From positions 4,883,001 through 4,947,000 of the forward strand of contig BSDZ01000003.1 of NCBI GenBank assembly GCA_030268105.1: a stretch of DNA of 64,000 nt, read 5' to 3'. A program made the position numbers and the translations under genes. This DNA is from Volvox africanus (Eukaryota > Chlorophyta > Chlorophyceae > Chlamydomonadales > Volvocaceae). Of this stretch, positions 1-10,700 are shown piece by piece. Under the pieces are notes generated by a model. It was given only the letters and a program-made list of their open reading frames with translations. It ran no database searches and was not told where the DNA came from. Positions within the stretch are counted from its first letter, which is position 1. Each line of letters opens with the position of its first letter.

Positions 1-1688
1 TATCTTGATCTCAGTCAGGTTCGATACTCGATCTTCCAGGGACATAGTGTCGTGCCATACCTGTTGTGTCCGTCCGGAAATTTTAGATAACTGTGTACGT
101 CTGATGGTGTCCGTGTCTCGATGAGGTCTATCCATGCTGCGGCCTCTGCCGCCGCCCCGGTCCTTTCCCGGGATTAATGTCAATAATGGTTGGGGCAGCT
201 CCCCAATATAATAATCGCGTATAATCGCGTCCTTGCGGCAGAACCCAGGCTGCCGTTGGGCAAAGGACTGAGGAGGCCATGCGGTCCTACGACGGGGCGG
301 GCCAGGTGGCCATCAAAGCCAGTGCGGCATCCGGCACTATCCGTGGAGCTGACATCGTTGTTGAGATGCGGATAACTGGCATTCGTGGATGTGGGGGACT
401 GTTCCTTACAGATTAAGGGGAAGGGAGGGGAGGAATCTAGGTCTGTAGCTCTTGATAGCGTCATGAGGGAAGCCGAATGGAGGAGTGAGCAGATACAGGG
501 CGGTGATAATGCCGGCTCTGACGCTGTGCACGGAGAAGGCAAGCTCTGCGGTCCACGGCCGAAGGAAAGGTCCTTGTACGATCCTAGTGAGCGCCTTAGA
601 ATGCGCTCTGCCTTGGGACGTTGGGTATTAGCTGAGTTGTGGAAGGGGGCTTTTTGCCCGCAGGGTCAAAACTCAACACGCACGTGTGGCTAATACGTCG
701 TGCAGTTCTCAACTCCAGCATGCAGCGGCTAAACACCGCTTCTGATAACCTCTTAACTAACTTAAGCAGGAAAGCCTTGTCAGCATACACCGTGTCCCCT
801 CTCGCTATGATGCAGTATCGCATACTTGCGGGGAGGTCTTTGTGATGGCTGACGATGCAGCAGTTTCTTAGATCCAAATTCAAGCAATACTAGCTTGTGT
901 TGCGACTCGGTCCGCCAGGTTTTCCTGCCAAGAAAGCTTGCGCGCTTTCCTGTCCTGTCCTGGGAAGGCGCTGTCCTTGCACCTCACAGTCGCATATGAC
1001 AGCTACTGTCACCTCCTCGGCCGGGTACCGGTCCCATGGGTTGCAAGAGCGAACGTTTTAGAGCCTCGCACGTTTCTTATATCTTTGGCACAGATGTTTA
1101 GCCAGAGCGATCGGTTTTGCTTTGATGCCATAAAGAACGGATATGATAAGAGACGGCGGTGGGGCGAGGTCAGTGTGCCATAAATGCGGGCTGATGATGG
1201 TACCTGGTGGTGTGTACGACCTTGCCGACTTCCCGGGGCTTCCGGTTCGGGCAGACGTGTTAAGGGAGTGGATATATCTGGAGCGCAGTCGGCATGTGTT
1301 TCTTGCAGTACAAGGCCTGGAAATGCCGCCGTTGGGGGAGCGCATATGGGAACATGCTCTCCGATGCCTTGTCCAATAACCTCGATGGCCCTCACGCGAA
1401 TCACCACGATCGGCCGCCCGGTATACCGAAACATCAGAGCTCTCTTCGCCAATTGGCAATCGTTACTGATGTGTGTAGAGCTCTGATGTTTCGGTGTACG
1501 GGTCGACCAATGGCGGGTTGGGGCGACCATCGGAGTTCGGACCAAAATGCTACAGCAGCTACGCCAGGAAAACCACCATGGCCTTCGATCCTGCGGAAAA
1601 TCTGGAATAATGGAGGTCTGGGTTAGTGACATAGCAGGAATTACACTTGCTAACGACAGTTATTGTTAAACGCACTATCGTTTTTAAA
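1..1688. other. No gene recognised upstream of the TLC gene
   Basis: Both strands were read for family motifs and splice-bounded exons. The open frames here, including one of about 200 codons on the minus strand at 1009-1632, show no recognisable protein signature and overlap each other in several frames. The stretch contains the hairpin at 1421-1499. The promoter of the TLC gene should lie just before 1689. Confidence 0.5.
1421..1499. repeat. Inverted repeat, 23-bp arms with 33-bp loop
   Basis: Left arm 1421-1443 and right arm 1477-1499 are reverse complements with one mismatch. The core of the arm reads ACCGAAACATCAGAGCTCT. The segment between them (1444-1476) is not repetitive. It could be a hairpin or the remnant of a small inverted-repeat element. 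No target-site duplication was identified. Confidence 0.75.
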
Positions 1689-4600
1689 ATGAGTGCCTCA
1701 CAGGAGCTCTTGCAAATCGCCGCGACGAATGCACCTTTGTTGGTACCCACATTTGGGTGAGAATGATGGTTATTAGTTATATCCTTAATTTCCAGGTGAT
1801 GATGATGATGTGTTTTCCAGAACTATACCAGGATATCCATCTGCAGGTACGCGGCGCTATGGTTGCTGGTGCGCTTCGTTTTCTACGTGATAATACGAGC
1901 TTATTGGAAAACGAAGCCATCTGGCAAGGGATTACAGGACATTGGGTGCGTGGCTTGACGACAAAGCTGAAATGCTGAACCATCCTTGAAAATTGCACTT
2001 ACCCGCTACGCCTGAAACATGTCACAGACTTCAAGAAAAGGTTCTTGAGGAGTCGTTTGCTATCCTCGGAAGTTTGGTAAGGCAGTATTACACCTATGGC
2101 CACGGCCCTGCAGACCCCAACACCCATAAATAATGTACCCCGAGACGCTCGCCTCGTAACTCCCATTATGCTTCCCTGACAGCCCCTCTGCCCAAGTCAC
2201 CCTCACTATTCCCATCTTTGCCCCCATGTAATCCAGGTTGCCTTCGTTCTGGGTGTCCAAGCCTTCCAGCATAGGTATGTTAGCCATGCTGAGGTTCATG
2301 TTGGCGCGACGGCAGCCTTCCTGAGGGTGCAGTGCGCGAGGAGGGTCTGATCGAGATGTGGTATTTTCAGGGTTGTGAGGGATTGAAGGATGGGCAAAGG
2401 CGGAAAACAGGGAGTTCGTATCGCATAATGGTTTGCCTGACGTCCGTGGTCAATTTCCAAAGGTGTATAATTACACCGGCGCCAACACCGACACTGGCAC
2501 TAACACTCACATTTGCCTCGACGCAGATAGAGCGACCCTTATGGTATAGAGCAATGTAAGCCCCCCGGCGCGATGTGCTACTTTGGATGGAAAGGCTAAT
2601 ATGTTTTGGCACCGTGGCACAATACGGGTCTCCATTGTCCGCCTTTTGGGCCCCCTAACCTGTCCTTTCCAACGTCTCCCAACCCTGAGCACCGTCCTAT
2701 AACCCGAGCGCCACTCGATGGGCGGTCATTTGCGAACCGTCGATTCCTATGATTCCTATTCCCTTGCCTTGATAACCCTATGTCACACGCCGCATGCCAC
2801 CAGCGACCGGGGTGGCTGTGGGTTGTTCAACACGTTGGGTTGTTTCACTGGCTGGCCAAATGCTACGGGTCCACGAGATAGCTCCATAACGTTCTACCAC
2901 AATGTCGAGCTTGGCTGGTACCTGCACTATCTGGTCAAGCACCACCTGGGTCAGTTATTGGGAGCGGTGACCCCGGGTGGCATGGGGCGGAGGGCGGTCC
3001 GAGTTCGGAGTAGACGGCTAGTCGGTTTGGCTTTAGGTCAACAAGTCGGTTTGATGGGTAGAAGGAATGAGGACTCGCCGGGAGCGGGTTCTGCAAAGCT
3101 AGGACGCTGCCAACCACTACCGGTGTAGAAAATTGGCAGCCTGGTTACAATATTGCACCGTCAAGGCAGGAGATGCCTAACTTGCTACCTCGAGAACGAT
3201 ATCGACATCGATATCGTTCCAGATTGAGAGCTCGCAACTGAGATTGAGACGCTACTGCACGATCCTGCAGTAAAGATGGTATTAGATGGTATTACTTTAC
3301 CAGTCCCCTGGCCTTGCTCTCACCTCCCACCTCCACGGTCCTGGGCAGGCATGGGAATGGAGGATAACCTACAGATGCACCTACATCACTTCTCCACCAT
3401 CTCGCTGCTGCTCATCAGCTTCAATTTGAACCTATACCGCTCAGGTGCGCGCCGCTGACGATTGCATGACGAGAGATATTGGTGCCCGGGCGGTATTCAA
3501 ACACAAGCGCAGGTATCCAGGTTGATATCGGCAGCGGCCAAGGCAAAGGTTGCAGACAGGAGGAGGAAAGGCAAAGGCGAAGGAGTATAGATTTGGAATT
3601 TGATGGACCTGTCTCATAGCCCTTACGTCTTCTGGCTGTGCAAGAGCGGAGATGCCCTCCTGGTCCTGGCGCTTGGGCGCGTGAGCTTGTTGTCGGGCGT
3701 TCCCGTACCGTCCATCTGCCTGGGTTCCCCCTCGCCATCTGCCGCCCATCCACAACCAATCGGTGATTCCCCACTTTCTGCTTCCTAGTTTCTCTGCCAC
3801 ACTCCTGTTCCTCTGCCCTCTTCAGGCGTGTTGGTGCTGTGCCTGCTCAACCTGTCCAACCCCTTCCTTCATGTAGCCAAGGTGCTGCATTACGTGGAGG
3901 CGTGAGTATATATAGGCGTATATAGGAGTATATATATAGGCGGAGGGAATAGAGTAGCAGGGTGCGATGCAGTCGTGAAAAAAATATAATTACGCTCATG
4001 AGATGAGGTGTACTCGTGCCTGCATACGGGGGATGTGTATGGATGCATGGAAAGGGGCAGAAGTGGGTTGTGAGGCTCAAGGCCCCTGGACTCGTGCTCT
4101 GCAGAAGTGTCCCTCCCAGGACCCCTTAATCTGCAGGTATAATACATGTATAACTTCTTTGCTTAGGACCGAACTTCTTCGTCCTTCAGTGTCCTTCCTC
4201 CTGACCCCGCGTCCCAACCACCGTTCGCCTTCTCACCGCCCCCACCATATCTAACGCCAACGTCAACTTCGCGCGAAGGGCCCTGGCCCCGCAGCCCACC
4301 TCTGCTGGTGTGCACCCGCCCATTCGGCCTTTTGTCGGCATTCCCCTCCTTTGCGCGTAGACCTGCTGACAAGCTGGCCTTCCTTTTGTTCGCCTTAGCG
4401 TTCTTCTTATCGCGGATTGTTGCCTATCCCTTGGTGGTGCTCCGAGCGTAAGTTCGCTGCGGTCGGGTTTCTGGAGGGGAGTAGGGAAGGGGGTTGAAGG
4501 CATGGGACTTAAGTATACGATACATAAGAGGGAGCGTGGATGGTGCTACTGGCTGGGTCTTATGTGAGGGGTTGGCCCCTGCGTGCGTTGAATCGGTGCT

Positions 4601-5720
4601 GAAGGGACCTGGAACCCGGAGGATCATAGCACAGAGAGCAGGTGGAAGGTCGGCGGCAGCGGGCGGGGAGTTGCACGCGTCAACTGATACTGAGTCATCA
4701 TTAAAGTTAGCTAACTGAAACCCGTGAACATTCCCTGCTGGAGCCGTCATAATTAATGGCCAGATATTTGGGCTGCGCAAAACATATTTCATTTCAATGT
4801 TTTTTAGGATTTAGGGTTTTAGGGTGGTTGGACTAAATGCTTTATTTCATATGATGATATACAATTTTTCTTTCGCAGCTGATAAAGACGAAAATGAGCT
4901 TTTCCTAGATCAGTTCGAGGGCAAAAGAATGTTGGTAAGTTTTTGGGCAGCTCTGACTGCAAGCGCGGATAGGAGGCGCGCATCTGAGGATTGGTAGCGC
5001 CTGGGCATGTTCCTTTGGCATGGTGTCATCGAAAGGCATCAGCAGGCCGGGTAGTCGTCTGCGTTAAACTCCCAGACCTCATATACCAAAACTTCTTTAC
5101 TTTTTCGAAGTACGGAATCCAACGCTTCCACCCCATCCCACGTCCCCCTCTCCGGCAGTACGCTGGTTGAAAGCTGGCAGGTGCACCCGCCTTTCCTGGA
5201 CCCCCAGCAGCACTTGGCCGTGTACCTGGCGGCCAATGTACTGTTGCTGCTGCTTATGGCGATGCAGGTGCAGTGGTTTGCGGGCATCGTGAGGTGAGAA
5301 GGGGAAGGGGAGACGAGGCACAGCTCTCAGTTGCTCCTGACGCCAGCAAGACTCAGAGCGTTGCCTGGCTACTTTACGAGTGGCGGAGTGAGCCATCCTA
5401 TTCTTGCCTATTGCCTGTTGCCTATAAACTCCATGATGAACACTTGGGGCATGGCTGCAGTTGTTGTTGCATGGCTGCCAAGTTAACTCCCCAAACGTTA
5501 TCCATAGGTAACCCTGAGGTATTCTCTTCCCTTTTCCCCGTGCTTCGCTTTCGGTAAATGTTACATCTGTTCGCTTCGTTTTTTGTTCTTAAGTCTTAAC
5601 CTGACCGCCAACGACCGACGGCAACCTTTCAGGCTGCTCGCCAAGGCGCTGGGAGGCTCCCAGGACGACTTCAAGAAGGAGGGCAAGACGCACGACTACG
5701 CCAAGACCAAACACGATTGA
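1689..5720 (+). CDS. TLC (TRAM/LAG1/CLN8) domain membrane protein, ceramide-synthase-like
   Basis: Ten exons join in phase to 293 aa: 1689-1756, 1847-1945, 2028-2076, 2237-2274, 2804-2949, 3349-3444, 3826-3901, 4361-4447, 5159-5293, 5633-5720. Every intron is GT-AG. The product is a multi-pass, probably ER, membrane protein. Residues 24-45 form a first membrane segment. The family His motif reads MHLHHFSTISLLL (143-155), and later membrane helices match LAG1/TLC proteins, as in AFFLSRIVAYPLVVLRATLVESW followed by a helix rich in Leu. True ceramide synthases carry HD-x-S-D after the His motif; here the equivalent stretch is LNLSNPFLHVAK, with Asn at 174 and 177. It may therefore not be an acyltransferase, and lipid sensing or another TLC role is possible. 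The charged tail ends in KTKHD. The start is the first ATG in phase, just before a strong donor. Family assignment is strong; substrate is unknown. Confidence 0.85.
3194..3219. repeat. Near-perfect palindrome in a TLC-gene intron
   Basis: Two 12-bp arms (3194-3205 and 3208-3219) are exact reverse complements separated by two bases; the arm is GAACGATATCGA. It lies in the intron 2950-3348. No function is evident. Confidence 0.8.
4801..4824 (+). repeat. Degenerate telomere-like repeat (TTTTAGGG type)
   Basis: Three consecutive 8-base units resemble the Chlamydomonas telomere repeat TTTTAGGG: one truncated, one with a substituted first base, one exact. They sit in the intron 4448-5158 of the TLC gene. 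At three units, chance origin cannot be excluded. Confidence 0.5.
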
Positions 5721-6882
5721 ATGTTACTACCTGGGTCGTAGAGCCATCCAAACAGGGAGCGGGCTTTGGATTGGGCGTAATGCACCAGGAACTGGAAATC
5801 GTGCTGCAGGCTATTATGGGTATGTGCACGGGGTGCGGATGGGTGGGGTTAGGTGCAGGTTGTCTGGAGAAGAGGCAGGAGGTCAGCTCGCGGCCGCACA
5901 AAGGGTTGGGTGGACAGAGGACAGGACGGGTCGTGGCGTGCGGATGAGGCTGGGGCTTATGACCCGTTTAGTGGCTGGGGATGTACCGCAGGGACGTTTG
6001 AATGTGTGGGACTTAGGGGGGTGAGGCGGCAGAGAGGTGCGTGCAATGGGGACGGGGAATGGGGACGGGCAAAGAGGACCGCAGGACGGTGTTCGGGTGC
6101 TAGACTTCGTAAATGGATGACGCTCCGTTTGGCTCTGCATGGTATTGTGTCCTGCCTGGCCGACCTGTAAGACGCATGGTGACCCCTGACTGTATTTATA
6201 ATTGCAATTACTTTTGTTGCAATGATGCTGACGAGCCATAGGGATATCGTGCACAATAAAAACGACGTTACTTGCAGAAGTGGTCCTCTTCGGCCCGTTA
6301 ATTAGTTCATCGGATCATTTTAGCGCCTCATATCGTCAGTGCCATGGGTGCCGCCAGTGTTGTACCGAGAAATTAGATGTGTGGATAATAGACGGAGACT
6401 GGTGTCGGGGTATCGGGACCTGGTGGTCGGTTGTATGGCTTACGATTAGCGATCAGATCCAGTCACCCATGAGCTGCTTCTCTGATAATTAATGAGTGAT
6501 ATCCATAAGAATGATCCCAAGCCGGCGAGCAAGCGATTTTGTTGTCGTCAGTGCGAGTATGCCGAATCACACATGGCGAGAATGGCACCCGATGCTCCAT
6601 TTTTTCGGTTACAAAGACTGACATTTTTTCGCGTCCAGTTGGCATTTAATTAACCCTCAAGTGTTGCAAGAACGTGTTAATACTGAATAATAGTGATAGG
6701 ATGGAATAGGTACACTGTACCACACCGTTGCACACACCCGTAGCACTGTTTCCCGCCGGATGGTATGCTTGAACGCGTAAAAGTGTCTACGTGTAAAGAC
6801 ATATGTCGCTCATGTGAAGCAGATAAACGTAACTTAGCGCGTTAAGTCAGTAAACTTTTGTTTCCTTCATCCCCATGATATA
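5721..6882. other. 3' UTR of the TLC gene and upstream region of the glycosyltransferase
   Basis: No further exon was recognised. The first part is probably 3' untranslated; the AT-richer part from about 6180 is likely intergenic and promoter sequence for the next gene. Confidence 0.5.
6166..6170 (+). promoter_or_regulatory. Candidate TGTAA polyadenylation signal, TLC gene
   Basis: TGTAA is the usual volvocine polyadenylation motif. This copy lies about 446 bases past the TLC stop codon and is the first one noticed downstream. Confidence 0.4.
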
Positions 6883-8934
6883 TTGCACTGTATCATGAGT
6901 GCGGGTTATATGACCTCCAACCTTCATGCTCAGCGCCTATATGGCCTTTGCCGACATAGACAATTATTTTTGGCGCTGGTTTTAATATGTTTTGTCCGCT
7001 TCCGGATAAGTGGGGCTGTAGGACGGCTGCAACTCAAGGAATCTGCTGACTCTTTCCAAACAAGATACCAACACGATTGCATCGGCTCAGCAACACTTTG
7101 CTCATTGCGGCGGTCCGCCCGCAGGCTTACTGAAACGGCGCAGCCCAAGCTTGCTGCGACTTACATGGACTCGTTGCTTGCAGACTTTGAAGCTGCACGG
7201 AAAAGGCTTGTTGGCAACTTTAATAAGCGAAGCAAAGTAGCAGTGGTGTATATGTGTTTCGAACGGATGGAAATGATACAGCAAGCCATGCCAGCAATCC
7301 TGCGCAGCGACGGTCTTGCGGACTTCGATTTCTTTATTTCCCAAGATGGCGGGTCCCGATCTATCTTTGACGTCACAAAACTTTCCATCCCTAGCGGTAC
7401 GCAGTACGTCTTCATTCACCACCCAGCCAACCTTTGTGCGGGCCTGCATCATTACTTTGTCAAGGCTTTCGCCTTCGACATTATGGGCTACGACACGCTG
7501 TTGGTCGTGGAGGAGGACAATGTCATACACCCGCAGGCGCTTCAGGTGCAGATGCACGGCGCTATATCGCGATCAGCATTTGCCATACCCTGCAGTCAGC
7601 AACTTGGTGCAGAAGGGGAGCCAATACACATACGCACACAAACATGCACCCAGTTACATAGAAGTACACACACGCGCGTACCCCCTACGTTTGCCCGAAG
7701 GTTCAGTACACGCCAATAGATTGGGGTTTTCGCTTTGCTGGTTGGCCGCTTTGCTGGTGTGCTGTAGCTGGGAGCGGGTTCTATTTGAAATGGGTCAGTG
7801 CAAATTTGCCTTACGTATGTATGCGGATGTGTGGCTGTACATCCCGCAGCTATTGCACCGGATGGCCGAACTTTCCATATCTGAGCCCGAGATCGGGGTT
7901 GTCAGCCTGCTGGATATGGACATGTCGCACTTCCTGGACCCTGTGCATTATTCGGAGGGCCTTATCCGTACGGTGGGAACCGTGGGTCACTTATGGGTAT
8001 TCGGCCTGCACCGCTCCAAGTACGACGCCGTACGTGGCTATCTGCGAGGCTACTACGAGGTTATTAAGGGGCATGACTATCGAATGAAGCACGAGCCACC
8101 TTTACGGGATGCGATCGTGGGGCTTCTGCAGGAGAATGGCATGGAGGATACCAGCGTGCTCTCGCAAGTGCGTGCTGGGGGGTCTTACCAGTACTTTTTT
8201 GCGGCAGAAGCCCCGGTCGCATCTGTGCCGCGAGGCAGAGTGCCAAAGAACAATACCACAGAGCGTATGGCGGCCATTTGTCGATCAATCTTTGTCCAAC
8301 TGGCACTAGCAAACGCTGTTGTTCTGTTTTATGCTTTGCAGAGCCAGCACCTGTTAGCCTCCACGCGATACTGCCTGCTATTTTAAGGACGCTTGCTAAT
8401 GAGGTCAGGAAAGGTCGCAAACATCATGACGATACTGGAGATGCGCATGTCTGCAATATGTACCTAGCGTGTTAGGTCTGCTGAGCTTGTGTCCTGCTGC
8501 TAATGCTGCTCTTCCTGCTGCTGCTAATGCTCACAAACCGGTCGCAGGACCGCTGGTTCATCTTCTCCCTGGCCAAGTCTGGCTTTGCCCTACGCTATCA
8601 AACGCTGTTCCGGTTCTTTGAGCCGATCGGCTACTATGGCCTGCACTTCCAGTATAACCAGTCGCAATTCTTCGGCGTTTTCGGGCGGGGCATGTTCAAC
8701 GGTCGGATCAAACCAGCAGCGGCATTTGATGTCACCAAGGATCCCGCACATGGACAGGCCATCAAGGCCACCATGCGCGCCAGGCTTACGACTTTGTATG
8801 ACAAGTACTGGAGCGGGTCGCCGCCGCCGGAGGGTGTAGTAGAGGAATGGTACCATGGAGTGCTGGAGGGGCGGCTAAATGGGTTGGAGGCTCTTCAGGA
8901 TGTCATGCGTGGCAAAGGCCTATTGCAAAAGTAG
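6883..8934 (+). CDS. Type II membrane GT-A-like glycosyltransferase
   Basis: Three exons, 6883-7545, 7799-8167 and 8548-8934, all join at phase 0 with GT-AG introns and give 472 aa. A short basic tail is followed by a hydrophobic segment at residues 27-40, the layout of Golgi type II transferases. Residues about 120-221 look like a nucleotide-sugar-binding GT-A fold: VAVVYMCFERMEMI opens it, FFISQDGG is in the middle, and LLVVEEDN (EED at 210-212) is placed where the metal-binding DXD-like motif of GT13-type enzymes (GnT-I, POMGnT1) lies. The second exon carries VVSLLDMDMSHFLDP, and the last has aromatic-rich FRFFEPIGYYGLHF. The second half does not resemble GnT-I, so the sugar and acceptor are unknown. 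The start used is the upstream of two nearby ATGs (6883, 6895). The acceptor at 7799 fits by phase but is the least certain border. Confidence 0.75.
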
Positions 8935-10700
8935 GAATGCAGGGACGAGGATGCAGATGGGGCAGTGTAAGCAGATAAATAAGATATTCATGCGTACTGG
9001 CTGGACAGCGTCGATACAGTTTACCAACGCAACCTGTGCAATCGGCTCCTCCTAAATAGCTACTTGTTACAAGTACGGGCGCGGTGTCCCATGGCAGCAT
9101 GACTCCACGCGGTAGCTCTTGTTTTGATATCCGTCCTGTGCGGTATACATGAGGGCATTCTGTCAGGGTGCGGCATGATTGCGGTTTCGATTCATACGAT
9201 TTCCCGGACTTTTTACGTGCGGTGGACGGCTAACACGGCATCGCATTGTCTGGTATAATTGTGATAGATCTCACTGCATTTTGGTGCGGACGTAAAGCAA
9301 TGGTGAAGGCTACAGGGGGCAGATAACCTTGATGGGGATACGGTGATAGCTATTGAGGCTCTGTGACGCATTTAGCATTGTAAATGCGGGATAGGCACAG
9401 TGCACGACCGTAGTAGACAGCGGGGAGTGTAGAGAGTTATGGGTACGCGCAACCCATGGGACGCACAACCGCTAGGGAGCTTACGCAACCGGACCTGATA
9501 TAGTAACGTCTATTGGCGAAGTCTGCATGCAGCTGACATTGCATGTGGCATTCCTCAAAGAACATTTGGTTTTATGGAGAATTTTGAAGATGCGTTATGG
9601 GAGGAGGGGATAGGATAAGACGACATTTTGACGGCGCAGGGTCTCAGTCGGGATTGCGCTTCCGCCACAACGGTTGCACCGGCGTAGACATCAGGAGTTG
9701 ATGAATTTAATCTCCTGTGGGCAATTAGGTGCGTGGAGTGCGTTAAGAAGTGTGTTGAATTTTGCATGAATGCTTATAAATGGCAATCACGCAGGCCTTC
9801 CTTGCCTCGGACCCCCGGCAGTTCCTCGCAGGCCTCACTTTCACCGGAGGTGGCTGTGGGGAGGGTAAGGTGAAGGACGGCAACCAGGCGGGCTGCAGTG
9901 CAAATCGAATGTGGGATGCGATGCGTGACCGATAACCCGGCCGTTCAGCGTAAAATAAACTTTGTGTTCACCTGCTCTTTGGGGGGAATGTTGACGCAGA
10001 TGCTGTCCTGCGTTGCACATGTGGGTTGAATTCGTGCATGTCCCATAGCACTTCTGTGGAAGTTAATCAGGAAGTAAGCTCTTTGCAATATCGTTTGGCA
10101 GTACATGGACGCTCTGAGCAGCGACGTGGAGTGACCTCTTCAGTGATGCAGATCGGTGCTATTGCCGATCAGATAGCTGATATTCCGTGGTCCTCAACTC
10201 CCCATCAAGTTATCTCAGTTTATTGACGGCCTAAATTGAGCCTGCCGACCGGTGCACGGCTGTTATCATTGACATAAGACTCACATGTCATTTAGAAAGT
10301 CCAGCTTAGGTGCACACAGAGTGAAGTCCCCCTTAGTTCTTTAGTACATGTATCCTTAAGTTGAAAGTCGTTTCGTTATTGCGCGCACACTGTACCAAGC
10401 TACTAACTGCAGCTGATGAACTGAAACCGTGTACGGGATAAAGGAGAATTCTTCAACCACCTGTACGAAATGGGGTAGTGCAATCGTCGTTCGTCGACAC
10501 ATTAACCAAATTTCGCTGCGTCAGATCTCCCACGCCGAATGACTGTCGCTTTAGAGCAACCAGGTTCAAAACGTAAGCTGCCCTTGCCGTGTAGGATAGC
10601 TGGCTGGCAAAACAGTTCCTACATAATAACTGCCTTACCAACAAATAAGAATTCAAAAATACTTGTGCGAAATAGATTGAGGTAGCGTTAAGGTAGCGCT
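8935..10700. other. Intergenic, no gene recognised
   Basis: Only short open frames, none with a family motif. The last few hundred bases should hold the promoter and 5' UTR of the eIF2B epsilon gene. No TATA box or repeat of note was seen. Confidence 0.5.
8966..8970 (+). promoter_or_regulatory. TGTAA polyadenylation signal, glycosyltransferase gene
   Basis: TGTAA lies 32 bases after the stop codon at 8934. This is close for a volvocine 3' UTR but no better copy was noticed. Confidence 0.45.

Noticed and set aside
1009..1632. A 207-codon minus-strand open frame
   Set aside because: It spans the 1421-1499 hairpin, has no domain-like pattern and competes with open frames on the plus strand.
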